The position numbers and the translations under genes are program-made. Of a stretch of DNA of 56,872 nt, positions 39,809-50,097 are shown piece after piece; the first letter of the stretch is position 1; each line of letters opens with the position of its first letter. Below the pieces are notes generated by a model that had not been told where the DNA came from, ran no database searches, and saw only the letters and a list, made by a program, of their open reading frames with translations. The DNA comes from Trichodesmium erythraeum GBRTRLIN201 (lineage in GTDB: Bacteria; Cyanobacteriota; Cyanobacteriia; Cyanobacteriales; Microcoleaceae): the NCBI GenBank assembly GCA_018457135.1, contig JAGGDU010000025.1:1-56872 (forward strand), written 5' to 3'.

Positions 39809-42418
39809 ATGTTAGAAAATTATAACAATCAGATCCAACAACGAGCAACCCTAGGTATCCCACCTTTACCACTAGATGCTGAACAAACATCAGACCTATG
39901 TGAACTACTGAAAAGTCCACCGATAGGAACAGAAGAGAAGTTAATGACATTACTACGCTTGCGTGTACCACCAGGAGTAGATGAAGCAGCCTATGTCAAA
40001 GCAGGATTTCTCACAGGTATTGCTAAAGGAGAAATAACCACCCCTCTTATCACCCCCACCTATGCAGTGGAACTATTAGGAACAATGGTTGGTGGTTATA
40101 ATGTCCAATCTCTAATTGACATACTCAAATCGGAAAATTCTGAATTGGCCAGCACAGCAGCTACTGCCCTAAGTAAAATTCTGCTAGTATATGACGCTTT
40201 CAATGACGTGATCAAATTAGGAGAAACCAACCCCTATGCCAAAAAAGTAGTAGACTCTTGGGCAGCAGCAGAATGGTTTACGACTCGGCCCCAACTTCCA
40301 GAAGCGATAACAGTTACCGTCTTCAAAGTCCCAGGTGAAACTAACACCGACGATCTCTCACCAGCTCCCCACGCCACGACTCGTCCCGACATTCCTCTTC
40401 ACGCATTAGCAATGCTAGAGTCAAAAATGCCAGAAGGGTTAAAGACAATTGCGCAATTAAAGCAAAAAGGTCATCCAGTAGCTTATGTTGGAGATATTGT
40501 GGGTACAGGTTCATCCCGTAAATCTGCCTGTAACTCCATGCTGTGGCATATTGGGGAAGATATTCCTTTCATTCCCAATAAACGTTCTGGTGGTTATATT
40601 CTGGGAGGTAAAATTGCTCCTATTTTCTTCAACACTGCAGAAGACTCCGGCGCACTACCGATCGAATGCGATGTCACAAAAATGGAGACAGGCATGGTCA
40701 TAACTATCTATCCCTACAAAGGAGAAATTATCAACGAAGCAGGAGAAATAATTTCCACCTTTACCCTAAAACCAGAAACTATGTTAGACGAAGTTAGAGC
40801 CGGAGGGCGGATACCTCTATTAATTGGGCGTACTCTGACTGACAAAACTCGTAATATTCTAGGGTTAGAAACCAGTTCTGTATTTACTCGTCCCCAACTA
40901 CCAACAGACACAGGTAAAGGTTTCACCTTGGCACAGAAAATGGTAGGTAAAGCTTGTGGTTTAGCAGGCATTCGACCCGGTACTGCTTGCGAGCCATTGA
41001 TGACAACAGTGGGTTCTCAGGATACTACAGGACCAATGACCAGGGACGAAATGAAAGAACTTGCTTGCCTTGGTTTCAGCGCTGATTTAGTTATGCAGAG
41101 TTTTTGTCATACTGCTGCCTATCCCAAACCAGTTGATATTAACACTCATAAAGAATTACCAGATTTCTTTTCTGCTCGGGGTGGGGTAGCGTTGCGTCCT
41201 GGAGATGGAATTATTCATTCTTGGTTAAACCGAATGTTGTTACCGGATACAGTGGGAACAGGAGGTGATTCTCATACCCGTTTTCCTCTGGGAATTTCTT
41301 TCCCTGCGGGTTCTGGTTTGGTAGCATTTGCAGCCGCTCTAGGTTTGATGCCATTGGATATGCCAGAATCTGTTTTGGTGAGATTTAAGGGTGAGTTACA
41401 ACCAGGGGTAACACTACGAGATATTGTGAATGCTATTCCCTATGTAGCGATTCAAAAAGGGTTGTTGACTGTAGCTCTGGAGAACAAGAAAAATGTCTTT
41501 TCCGGACGAATTATGGAAATGGAAGGTTTGCCATATTTGAAGGTTGAGCAGGCATTTGAATTAACGGATGCGACGGCGGAACGTTCCTGTGCTGGTTCCA
41601 CAATTAAGTTGGGTGCGGAGACAATTTCTGAGTATTTGCGTTCTAATGTTACTTTGTTAAAGAATATGGTAGCACGGGGTTATCAGGATACACGAACAAT
41701 TATGCGTCGGGTTTCTAAGATGGAGCAATGGTTGGCAAATCCAAAGTTGATGTCAGCAGATGCGAATGCGGAGTATGCAGAAATTATTGAAGTAGATTTG
41801 AATGAGATCAAGGAACCTATTGTGGCGGCACCCAATGACCCCGATAATATTAAATTGATGTCCGAATGTGCGGGGGATAAAATTGATGAAGTATTTATCG
41901 GTTCTTGCATGACAAATATTGGTCACTATCGCGCTGCTGCGAAAGTATTGGAAGGTGCAGGACGAGTTAAGGGTGTATTGTGGATATGTCCACCTACTCG
42001 CATGGATGAGAAACAGTTACGGGAGGAAGGAATATACGGTGTCTTTGCTGCTGCTGGTGCGCGGATGGAAATGCCAGGATGTTCTTTGTGTATGGGAAAT
42101 CAGGCACGGGTTAAAAACGGGGTGACAGTGTTTTCGACTTCGACCAGGAATTTTAATAACCGTATGGGTAAAGGTGCTCGTGTGTATTTGGGTTCTGCAG
42201 AATTAGCGGCGGTGTGTGCGCTGTTAGGGCGAATACCTAGTGTGGATGAGTATTTGGATATTATGAAGGAGAAAGTAGATCCCTTTGCGGGTGATTTGTA
42301 TCGGTATTTGAATTTCGATCAAATTGCTGGTTTTGAGGACGAAGGTCGAGTGGTCAGTTTGGACGAGATGCCTAACACTGAGGATATTTTGGAAACGCCA
42401 GTTGTTGTGGCTAAGTAG
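39809..42418 (+). CDS. acnB: Aconitate hydratase B
   Basis: Interconverts citrate and isocitrate via cis-aconitate in the TCA cycle (869 aa); AcnB-type enzymes often also handle 2-methylisocitrate. N-terminal HEAT-like helical domain (TLGIPPLPLDAEQTSDL), then the swivel domain (NTDDLSPAPHATTRPDIP, GDIVGTGSSRKSACNSM) placed before the catalytic core, as is specific for AcnB. [4Fe-4S] ligands: Cys in FIGSCMTNIGHY (about residue 700) and the pair in PGCSLCMGNQ (about 758/761). AAGGAC precedes ATG 39809. It stands as a single gene. Confidence 0.97.
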   Translation: MLENYNNQIQQRATLGIPPLPLDAEQTSDLCELLKSPPIGTEEKLMTLLRLRVPPGVDEAAYVKAGFLTGIAKGEITTPLITPTYAVELLGTMVGGYNVQSLIDILKSENSELASTAATALSKILLVYDAFNDVIKLGETNPYAKKVVDSWAAAEWFTTRPQLPEAITVTVFKVPGETNTDDLSPAPHATTRPDIPLHALAMLESKMPEGLKTIAQLKQKGHPVAYVGDIVGTGSSRKSACNSMLWHIGEDIPFIPNKRSGGYILGGKIAPIFFNTAEDSGALPIECDVTKMETGMVITIYPYKGEIINEAGEIISTFTLKPETMLDEVRAGGRIPLLIGRTLTDKTRNILGLETSSVFTRPQLPTDTGKGFTLAQKMVGKACGLAGIRPGTACEPLMTTVGSQDTTGPMTRDEMKELACLGFSADLVMQSFCHTAAYPKPVDINTHKELPDFFSARGGVALRPGDGIIHSWLNRMLLPDTVGTGGDSHTRFPLGISFPAGSGLVAFAAALGLMPLDMPESVLVRFKGELQPGVTLRDIVNAIPYVAIQKGLLTVALENKKNVFSGRIMEMEGLPYLKVEQAFELTDATAERSCAGSTIKLGAETISEYLRSNVTLLKNMVARGYQDTRTIMRRVSKMEQWLANPKLMSADANAEYAEIIEVDLNEIKEPIVAAPNDPDNIKLMSECAGDKIDEVFIGSCMTNIGHYRAAAKVLEGAGRVKGVLWICPPTRMDEKQLREEGIYGVFAAAGARMEMPGCSLCMGNQARVKNGVTVFSTSTRNFNNRMGKGARVYLGSAELAAVCALLGRIPSVDEYLDIMKEKVDPFAGDLYRYLNFDQIAGFEDEGRVVSLDEMPNTEDILETPVVVAK

Positions 42419-42472
42419 GTAAGTTGCTAGATCAGGGTGGGCGATCGCTCACCCTACTCTTTTACAAAGCAT

Positions 42473-42732
42473 CTATACTTTAAGAGTTAATTTGGGAAAG
42501 TATTTACCAACAGTAAGTAATTTCTGTCTTTCAACTTCTACGCTTGAGCAGTTTTTTTTAGTGATTTTACAAAATATTCACTAACGGCAAGTAATTTCGG
42601 TCCTTCAACTTCTACCCTTGAGGAGTTTTCTCTAACAAAAACTTTCTCACCTATAAAAGAAACACTTGTTTGAGGGGGAATAGTTATCCTAATTACAGAA
42701 AAATTTTTATCGCATATAGTATCAATTTTCAT
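42473..42732 (-). pseudogene. Small AlbA_2-like fragment with a repeat and a homopolymer frameshift
   Basis: ATG 42732 gives 64 aa (to 42538): VIRITIPPQTSVSF, VFVRENSSRVEVEGPKLL, resembling the Schlafen/AlbA_2 tail (beta-strand-IPP..G..FYVR). The last part then repeats in DNA with a shift (about 42475-42558). Adding one A to the A8 run near 42549-42556 would continue the frame as NCSSVEVERQKLLTVGKYF to a stop at 42473. So either a truncated gene or a slippage-prone one. Similarity to AlbA_2 is moderate; function unknown. Confidence 0.4.
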
Positions 42733-43045
42733 TAAAACTTGAGTTTTTAATAGTTCAGTAAGTTGAAAATTTCTGATGGAGTTGATTAGTATCTCAATAT
42801 ATTTTTATAAGGTTTTATTCTGCTGTTTAGCTTTTCTATCAATTCCGACAATATACTTTTAATATATTTAAATTTGATGTAGATGTATCTGACTCATCTT
42901 TCTTCTGTAAAAAAAACTCTTTTATTGCTTAATTAAATAAGAACTCTTCCATTGCATTTCAAGGATTTGTTTCGTGTTTCCTGATTTAGTGCCTATTTCC
43001 CAAGCAATTCTCGACCAAGCTTTAGTGCCAAGATAAATCATACCA
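42733..43045. other. Intergenic, no gene seen
   Basis: Lies between the AlbA_2-like fragment and the stop of the first cyclase gene. Nothing recognised. Confidence 0.4.
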
Positions 43046-44278
43046 TTACTTCTGAGTAAATGCCCAAACCCCATTCCAATTTTTGGGTACACCAGTTACC
43101 ATTAAATCATCAATTCTTTCCAGATAAAGTTGAGCTGTTTTATCTGAAGAATTAACGGCTAATACTTTCTCAAAATAATCTTTAGCATCAACTAACTCTC
43201 CTACACGATAAGACTCCAAACCTAATGCAAAATCTACCTGAGTTTGTAATTTTAACTCTCGTATCTCATCAACTTCACCATCAAGAACTTCATAAACATT
43301 AATCGGTTCATCTATACCCTTAACAGATGCCCGGTCTAAAAACCTAATTTGATATTTCTGCGGATTTTTTAAATAGTTAAAAGCTGACTCAGAAATTAAT
43401 AAAGAAACACCATAAAACTTAGTCAAACCTTCCAAACGAGCTGTCAAATTCACATTATTAGAAAATGCATCTCCTGACATCCGACCCTTTTCTCCAACTA
43501 TGCCTACCATAATGTGACCCCAATGAATACCAATTCCAATTTTTATAGGCATCCAACCTGTAGATAATAGAAACTGATTATATTCCTGTAATCTTTTGAG
43601 TTGAGCAATAGCTGCCTCCAATGCATCATCAGCTCCATCTGGAAATACTGCCATAATACCATCTCCCAGAAATTTAATAATCAAACCGTTGCGATCGCGA
43701 ATTTCTGGACAAACCTCCTTTAAATAACCATTCACAAAAGCAAAAGTTTCTTGAGAAGTCATCTGCTCAGATATAGTCGTAAAAGAGCGAATATCAGAAA
43801 AGAAAATTGCCATTTCAGTACTAACTCGATCCCCTAGTTTAACATTAATAATGCTTTCTTTTGAGAGTAACTCAACATATTCGTGGGGAACAAAACGCTC
43901 GTAAGCTTTAGTGATTTTTGATAATTTAATATGAGTTTGAATCCGGGTTAATAACTCATCTTTAGCAAAAGGTTTAGTTAAATAATCATTAGCACCAAAT
44001 TGGAAACCCATAACTAAATCAGCAATTTGATTTTTAGCTGTTAACATTAACACAGGTAAACTTTGGGCCGGATATTTTTCTCTAATTTGAGAGCATACCT
44101 CATAACCAGACATATTTGGCATCATTACATCTAGCAAAATTAAGTCAAAATTATGATTATTCTCCAAAGCCGCCAAAGCTTCTTTTCCACTTAATGCCTG
44201 GGTAACTTGATAATTATTGGCTTTGAGGTAATTGTTTAAAACTTGAATATTTATCGGTTCATCATCAACAACTAAAAT
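43044..44278. repeat. Near-identical 1.23-kb segment, copy 1
   Basis: Direct repeat with 46694-47928 at a constant offset of 3650 bp. I see differences only at 43088, 43103 and 43149, near the stop codon, then none up to about 44277, where similarity drops abruptly at the receiver-domain start. Covers receiver, cyclase and tail. Confidence 0.95.
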
Positions 44279-46438
44279 ATGGAAATTACCATTATTCGGG
44301 ATTAGATGATTTTCATTTTTGTTAATATCTACGGATGTTTCTACTCCTTCAATAAGATTATTAACATTTTTAAGGGAGAAAGAATGCACAGGTTCTTTAG
44401 AAATATTCAGAGTAAAAGTAAACTCTGAACCAACACCAGGATTAGATTTTACCGAAATAGTACCACCGTGTAATTCAACTAATTGTTTGGTTATTGGCAA
44501 ACCTAAACCCGTTCCACCATATCGACGTTCTGTAGATCCATCTCCTTGTTCAAAAGATGCAAAAATTGCCTCATGTTTATCTTCAGGGATACCAATACCA
44601 GTGTCAGAGACAGTAATTGCCATTTTTGGATTGTTCTTAAGGTCAATTAATTCTGCTGAAATCGTTATTACACCGACCTCCGTAAATTTGATAGCATTTC
44701 CCACCAAATTATGCATAATTTGCTGAATGCGATTTTCATCTGCTTCCACAGGTGGTAAATCTGATGAAATAGCATTAATAAGCTGTACATCTTTCTCCTT
44801 TAAAATAATCCGAGAAAAGGTGAGAACTACTTCAGTAACTTCTCGCATTCCTACTGAAGACATTTTTAGTTTGATGCTGTGGTGACGTAGTTTGGAAAAA
44901 TCAAGAATATCATTGACCAAGTTGGCTAAACGATGTCCACTAACAACAATCATTGATAGATTCTTGTTTTGCAATTCGGAGATATTACCGGTAGCACCAT
45001 CCATCATGGATTCTGCTATGCCAATTATTCCATTTAGAGGTGTACGCAGTTCATGGGATGTATTGGCTAAAAATTCATCTTTAAGTTGGTCTAAGTGTTG
45101 CAACTCTTGATTTTTTCTTTCTAGATGATTAAATGATTCTGCTAACTCTTTTGTCATTTTATTAAAAGATTCAGCTAAAATCACCAACTCTTTGAATCCT
45201 TGAATTGATACATTTTGATTAATTTCTCCATGAGAAATTGCGTAAGCTGCTGTTGATAATTTTTTAATTGATTTAGTGATCCAATTCACTATTAATAGCC
45301 CTAAACCTGAAGCTATTGCCAAAGCTAAAATACATAATCGAATAGTTGATTTAGTATTTTCGTTTATTTGTGCCATAAATTCATTTTCTGGGATGACTAC
45401 TACTGTCAACCAATGAAGACCATGTTTATCCTTATAAGGTGAAACTTGCATAAATATTTTTTCACCATCTTGAATAAAATTAAGTTTTTTTGTCGTCTCA
45501 ATTTGACTGAGGTTTTTGTATTGTTCTATCAAATATTGTGTTGCTGATTTTATTAGTTGATTATTACTATCTATGGCTTTTTGAAAGCCTAATTTATCTT
45601 TGTCTTCTACTACAGAACTTGCTATGAGAATACCTTTGTTATTTAAAATAAAAGCTTCTCCAGTATCACCAATTTCTATAGTTTTGAGAAATAGACTTAG
45701 TTCTTCAGAGAAGAAAATATCAACACCACATATTACTTTGAGATTGTTTTCGCGATCATATACTGGCAAAGTAGCAGTAATTGTAAGCTTTCCAGTGGCA
45801 AAGTCTTTGTAAATTTCACTCCATGTCGCTTTACCTGCAGATTCACCTGCTTGATACCAGGGACGATTTCGAGAATCAAATTTTTTAGAGCCTTGTATAA
45901 CTAAATTTGTCATATTACCTTGGCTATCTAGAGCATATTCATAACGGAAAAAATTAGTTAATTCATTACTAAAAGCCAGCCACAACATATCATTTTTTCC
46001 TAACCTTTGTTCTCCCATATATTCACTTTTTTGAGGTAGTCTTGTTACTCCCATATATTCACCTTTTTCAGGACTACCACAATAAATCCATTGAATTGAC
46101 TTAAACAAATTCATTTGTAGCCAAAAAAGACCTTGACCTCGGACTGGAAATATGCTCAGATTATCTTCGTTAATAGCATAAGCAGTTAATTGATTAATCT
46201 GATGAGGGATTTGTAAATAGTTATCTACTTCTCGAACGATATGAATAGCAACTTGTTTACGCAATTTACTAGCTAGGGCATTGATAGCTTTCTGTCCATT
46301 GCGAAAAGATAACCATCCCGTTAATCCGACTACAATCAAAAGCTGCAAGAGGAAAGGAATAACTAAGAAGTATGTTAAAGGTATTTCTTCTAAAAAGTTG
46401 GTTTTCTTATTTAATTGCTTGAGAGATTTTTTTGCCAC
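43046..46438 (-). CDS. Cache-HAMP-histidine kinase-receiver-adenylate cyclase hybrid, copy 1
   Basis: 1130 aa, CyaC-like but membrane-bound. TM1 about 19-41, extracellular dCache-type sensor, TM2 about 363-387, HAMP. Histidine kinase: phospho-His in NTSHELRTPLNGI (near 462), then NLVGNAIKFT, DTGIGIPED and GGTGLGLPITK. Receiver: LVVDDEP, LLDVMMPN (Asp near 771), TAKN, KPF. Class III cyclase: FFSDIRSFT (near 880), FLGDGIMAVFPD, GDAFSNNVNLTARLEG; then a short TPR-like tail. Likely senses an external ligand and makes cAMP through internal phospho-relay (inference). Starts at GTG 46438. The 3' 1.2 kb matches copy 2 almost perfectly. Confidence 0.93.
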   Translation of the reverse strand: MAKKSLKQLNKKTNFLEEIPLTYFLVIPFLLQLLIVVGLTGWLSFRNGQKAINALASKLRKQVAIHIVREVDNYLQIPHQINQLTAYAINEDNLSIFPVRGQGLFWLQMNLFKSIQWIYCGSPEKGEYMGVTRLPQKSEYMGEQRLGKNDMLWLAFSNELTNFFRYEYALDSQGNMTNLVIQGSKKFDSRNRPWYQAGESAGKATWSEIYKDFATGKLTITATLPVYDRENNLKVICGVDIFFSEELSLFLKTIEIGDTGEAFILNNKGILIASSVVEDKDKLGFQKAIDSNNQLIKSATQYLIEQYKNLSQIETTKKLNFIQDGEKIFMQVSPYKDKHGLHWLTVVVIPENEFMAQINENTKSTIRLCILALAIASGLGLLIVNWITKSIKKLSTAAYAISHGEINQNVSIQGFKELVILAESFNKMTKELAESFNHLERKNQELQHLDQLKDEFLANTSHELRTPLNGIIGIAESMMDGATGNISELQNKNLSMIVVSGHRLANLVNDILDFSKLRHHSIKLKMSSVGMREVTEVVLTFSRIILKEKDVQLINAISSDLPPVEADENRIQQIMHNLVGNAIKFTEVGVITISAELIDLKNNPKMAITVSDTGIGIPEDKHEAIFASFEQGDGSTERRYGGTGLGLPITKQLVELHGGTISVKSNPGVGSEFTFTLNISKEPVHSFSLKNVNNLIEGVETSVDINKNENHLIPNNGNFHILVVDDEPINIQVLNNYLKANNYQVTQALSGKEALAALENNHNFDLILLDVMMPNMSGYEVCSQIREKYPAQSLPVLMLTAKNQIADLVMGFQFGANDYLTKPFAKDELLTRIQTHIKLSKITKAYERFVPHEYVELLSKESIINVKLGDRVSTEMAIFFSDIRSFTTISEQMTSQETFAFVNGYLKEVCPEIRDRNGLIIKFLGDGIMAVFPDGADDALEAAIAQLKRLQEYNQFLLSTGWMPIKIGIGIHWGHIMVGIVGEKGRMSGDAFSNNVNLTARLEGLTKFYGVSLLISESAFNYLKNPQKYQIRFLDRASVKGIDEPINVYEVLDGEVDEIRELKLQTQVDFALGLESYRVGELVDAKDYFEKVLAVNSSDKTAQLYLERIDDLMVTGVPKNWNGVWAFTQK

Positions 46439-46695
46439 GGAAAGTAATCCTGAATAATATCCAATTTTTCTGTTTTTTTACAAAACTTACGCACTAATCT
46501 TAAATTATACACTATTTTGATTTGTAGAGAATAATAGGATAACGAACCTAAAAACTATCTTTTAGAATACAATTAAGGATAATAAGGAGAGGTAGTAATT
46601 AATTATTAATTAATAATAAAATCTTTGTACTATAAGCATATTGCCTAGTGTTTTCCAGATTAAGAACCTTATAGTTTAATTTCTATAATTTAACA
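46439..46695. other. Spacer between the two cyclase genes
   Basis: 257 bp, AT-rich, containing AAACTTACGCACTA (46483-46496), like an end of the MITE-type elements. Not shared with the other flank of either gene. Confidence 0.45.
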
Positions 46696-47928
46696 TTACT
46701 TCTGAGTAAATGCCCAAACCCCATTCCAATTTTTGGGCACACCAGTTACCATCAAATCATCAATTCTTTCCAGATAAAGTTGAGCTGTTTTATCTGAATA
46801 ATTAACGGCTAATACTTTCTCAAAATAATCTTTAGCATCAACTAACTCTCCTACACGATAAGACTCCAAACCTAATGCAAAATCTACCTGAGTTTGTAAT
46901 TTTAACTCTCGTATCTCATCAACTTCACCATCAAGAACTTCATAAACATTAATCGGTTCATCTATACCCTTAACAGATGCCCGGTCTAAAAACCTAATTT
47001 GATATTTCTGCGGATTTTTTAAATAGTTAAAAGCTGACTCAGAAATTAATAAAGAAACACCATAAAACTTAGTCAAACCTTCCAAACGAGCTGTCAAATT
47101 CACATTATTAGAAAATGCATCTCCTGACATCCGACCCTTTTCTCCAACTATGCCTACCATAATGTGACCCCAATGAATACCAATTCCAATTTTTATAGGC
47201 ATCCAACCTGTAGATAATAGAAACTGATTATATTCCTGTAATCTTTTGAGTTGAGCAATAGCTGCCTCCAATGCATCATCAGCTCCATCTGGAAATACTG
47301 CCATAATACCATCTCCCAGAAATTTAATAATCAAACCGTTGCGATCGCGAATTTCTGGACAAACCTCCTTTAAATAACCATTCACAAAAGCAAAAGTTTC
47401 TTGAGAAGTCATCTGCTCAGATATAGTCGTAAAAGAGCGAATATCAGAAAAGAAAATTGCCATTTCAGTACTAACTCGATCCCCTAGTTTAACATTAATA
47501 ATGCTTTCTTTTGAGAGTAACTCAACATATTCGTGGGGAACAAAACGCTCGTAAGCTTTAGTGATTTTTGATAATTTAATATGAGTTTGAATCCGGGTTA
47601 ATAACTCATCTTTAGCAAAAGGTTTAGTTAAATAATCATTAGCACCAAATTGGAAACCCATAACTAAATCAGCAATTTGATTTTTAGCTGTTAACATTAA
47701 CACAGGTAAACTTTGGGCCGGATATTTTTCTCTAATTTGAGAGCATACCTCATAACCAGACATATTTGGCATCATTACATCTAGCAAAATTAAGTCAAAA
47801 TTATGATTATTCTCCAAAGCCGCCAAAGCTTCTTTTCCACTTAATGCCTGGGTAACTTGATAATTATTGGCTTTGAGGTAATTGTTTAAAACTTGAATAT
47901 TTATCGGTTCATCATCAACAACTAAAAC
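46694..47928. repeat. Near-identical 1.23-kb segment, copy 2
   Basis: Partner of 43044-44278; same orientation. See that entry. Confidence 0.95.
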
Positions 47929-50097
47929 GTGGAAATCACCATTAGGTATTTTACTTCCTAGGGGTTTACTCCTGATAGTTGTTTCTATGTTCTTGATCAG
48001 ATAGTGAATATTATTAACAGTAGGACTAGGAAAATTTAAAGAGGAATTAGGTACGAGTTGATTAGATATGGGTAAGGTCACGTTAAACCGGGAACCTACA
48101 CCAACTTCAGACTCAACCCAAATACGACCGCCTTGGAGTTCTACTAATTCTTTGGTGACAGCCAAACCTAAACCTGTACCGCCGTATTTTCTTATAATTG
48201 AACCTTCTCCTTGTTCAAAAGATTCAAAGATACGATCTAGTTGATCAGGGGGAATACCGATACCAGTATCAGATACCATGATAATAATTTCAGTGGCTTC
48301 ATCTTGATCTTCTTTAGGGGAGTAGAGGGAAGCAGAGATTTCGACTTTCCCAGATTCAGTGAATTTGATAGCATTGGCAATTAAATTATAGAGTATCTGT
48401 TGTAGACGGTTTTCATCAGCTAAAACGGGGGGTAAGTCTGTCGGTATAGCATTTGTTAATTGCAGATTTTTGTTTTTGCCAACTAATACTCTATTTAGGG
48501 TGATAACTGATTCAACGACTATCCTAACATCAATGGCTCTGACTTGTAATTCTAATTTGTGGTATCTAATTTTAGAAAAGTCGAGAATATCGTTGACGAG
48601 GTTGGAGAGACGACGAGCACTAGAAACTATTATGGCTAAGTTAGAGGTAGTTATAGAGTTTAAATTTTTAGTGTTTTCTTCTAGTAGAAATTCTCCAATA
48701 CCGATAATACCATTTAGTGGGGTGCGGAGTTCGTGGGAGGTATTGGCAAGAAATTCATCTTTAAGGCGATCTAGTTCTGTGAGTTGTTTATTTTGGGCTT
48801 CTAGGGTTTCAAAGGATTTCTTGAGCTGGCTTGCCATCTGATCAAAGGAGTTGGCCAGTTCCCCTAATTCATCTTCGCGATAAATTTTGAGTTGGGTTTC
48901 CCATTTTCCTTGAGAAATTTCTTTGGCAGCAGAATTAAGTTGTAAGATAGGCTTGGTTATCCAGTTAGTGGTGACTATTCCTAATAATACGGTTATTGTC
49001 AAGGCAGCAAAACTTAATAGAATAGTAGTACGAATGTTCATATTGACTTTTTCCATGAAGTCATCTTCAGGAATAACTACTACTGCTAGCCAATTAATAC
49101 CTCGTCCGTCTATTACTGGTATAACACTAGCATAGTACCATTCTTCTTCAATAGGAAAATTCATTTCGTGAGTGTGAGTAATTTCGGCAAAACTACTAAA
49201 CTTTTGTTGTAGATGTTTTGTCGTCATGCTTACTATCTTATTCTCACTAGCAGTGGCGGGTAGGCGTTCTATTTTTCGATTTTCCTGAGTTCCTTTAATT
49301 ACAAAAGGCTCCATAACCTCGGAAGAAGCAATTAAGTTTCCCGATCGTTCGATAATGAAACTTTGACCGTTGGGACTAATGTATAAGTTTTTGAGGAAAT
49401 TTGTGAGTTTGACCAGGGTGGTTTTGTTTGAGAGAACTCCTAATAAATTCTCTGTTGAGTCAAAAATAGGTTGAACTGCGAAGATGTCGAGGGAGCTATT
49501 TTGACCAGAAAATGAGGACAAAATTGGACTCCAGGTGGGCTCGCCTAATTTTTTTGCTACTAAATACCAGGGAGTATCCCGGGGGTCGTACTCTTTGCTG
49601 TTTAAATATTGGCTAATGTTACCTTGATTATTAAGCAGATAAGTTTCGCAAAGGCTTTGGGTAGGGATTTTACAACTTTTTAGGTAAATTTCTCCTTCTG
49701 CGAAATGTTCGACGCCAATAAATTCTCCTTCTTCGTTGCCAAAGAATAAATAATCCTGTAAATCTTTTTCTTTTACGACTTCCCAAAAGTATCGCCTGAG
49801 TGCGACAAAATTATAGATGTCTAAGTTTGCACTTTCTATAGCATCATTAGTGATCCTCAGAACTTGATGAGATTGATTTAAATATCCCAAAACGTGCTGT
49901 TGAATGCGATCGCTAATTTTGTTAGTTAGCTTTTTGCCCAAATCATCAACGGTTTGTTGCCCATTCAGAAAAGCTATATATCCTAATGCTCCAAAAGCAC
50001 CAAGAATTTGGATAACATAGGGTACTATTAAAATAGTTTTTAAAGAAAGCTTACTAAATATTCTACCCAGGTTTAGGGACAAAGATTTAAATGCCAT
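46696..50097 (-). CDS. Cache-HAMP-histidine kinase-receiver-adenylate cyclase hybrid, copy 2
   Basis: 1133 aa with the same layout as copy 1: TM1 about 18-45, dCache sensor (SKEYDPRDTPWYLVAKKLGEPTWSPI-type segment), TM2, HAMP (WITKPILQLNSAAKEI), kinase (phospho-His in SHELRTPLNGI near 454; DTGIGIPPDQ; GGTGLGLAVTK), receiver (Asp near 774) and class III cyclase. Sensor and kinase are clearly diverged from copy 1, whereas receiver plus cyclase differ by one residue (NYSD versus NSSD) and two silent changes. So two different inputs probably feed the same output. ATG 50097. Head-to-tail with copy 1, 257 bp apart. Confidence 0.93.
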   Translation of the reverse strand: MAFKSLSLNLGRIFSKLSLKTILIVPYVIQILGAFGALGYIAFLNGQQTVDDLGKKLTNKISDRIQQHVLGYLNQSHQVLRITNDAIESANLDIYNFVALRRYFWEVVKEKDLQDYLFFGNEEGEFIGVEHFAEGEIYLKSCKIPTQSLCETYLLNNQGNISQYLNSKEYDPRDTPWYLVAKKLGEPTWSPILSSFSGQNSSLDIFAVQPIFDSTENLLGVLSNKTTLVKLTNFLKNLYISPNGQSFIIERSGNLIASSEVMEPFVIKGTQENRKIERLPATASENKIVSMTTKHLQQKFSSFAEITHTHEMNFPIEEEWYYASVIPVIDGRGINWLAVVVIPEDDFMEKVNMNIRTTILLSFAALTITVLLGIVTTNWITKPILQLNSAAKEISQGKWETQLKIYREDELGELANSFDQMASQLKKSFETLEAQNKQLTELDRLKDEFLANTSHELRTPLNGIIGIGEFLLEENTKNLNSITTSNLAIIVSSARRLSNLVNDILDFSKIRYHKLELQVRAIDVRIVVESVITLNRVLVGKNKNLQLTNAIPTDLPPVLADENRLQQILYNLIANAIKFTESGKVEISASLYSPKEDQDEATEIIIMVSDTGIGIPPDQLDRIFESFEQGEGSIIRKYGGTGLGLAVTKELVELQGGRIWVESEVGVGSRFNVTLPISNQLVPNSSLNFPSPTVNNIHYLIKNIETTIRSKPLGSKIPNGDFHVLVVDDEPINIQVLNNYLKANNYQVTQALSGKEALAALENNHNFDLILLDVMMPNMSGYEVCSQIREKYPAQSLPVLMLTAKNQIADLVMGFQFGANDYLTKPFAKDELLTRIQTHIKLSKITKAYERFVPHEYVELLSKESIINVKLGDRVSTEMAIFFSDIRSFTTISEQMTSQETFAFVNGYLKEVCPEIRDRNGLIIKFLGDGIMAVFPDGADDALEAAIAQLKRLQEYNQFLLSTGWMPIKIGIGIHWGHIMVGIVGEKGRMSGDAFSNNVNLTARLEGLTKFYGVSLLISESAFNYLKNPQKYQIRFLDRASVKGIDEPINVYEVLDGEVDEIRELKLQTQVDFALGLESYRVGELVDAKDYFEKVLAVNYSDKTAQLYLERIDDLMVTGVPKNWNGVWAFTQK

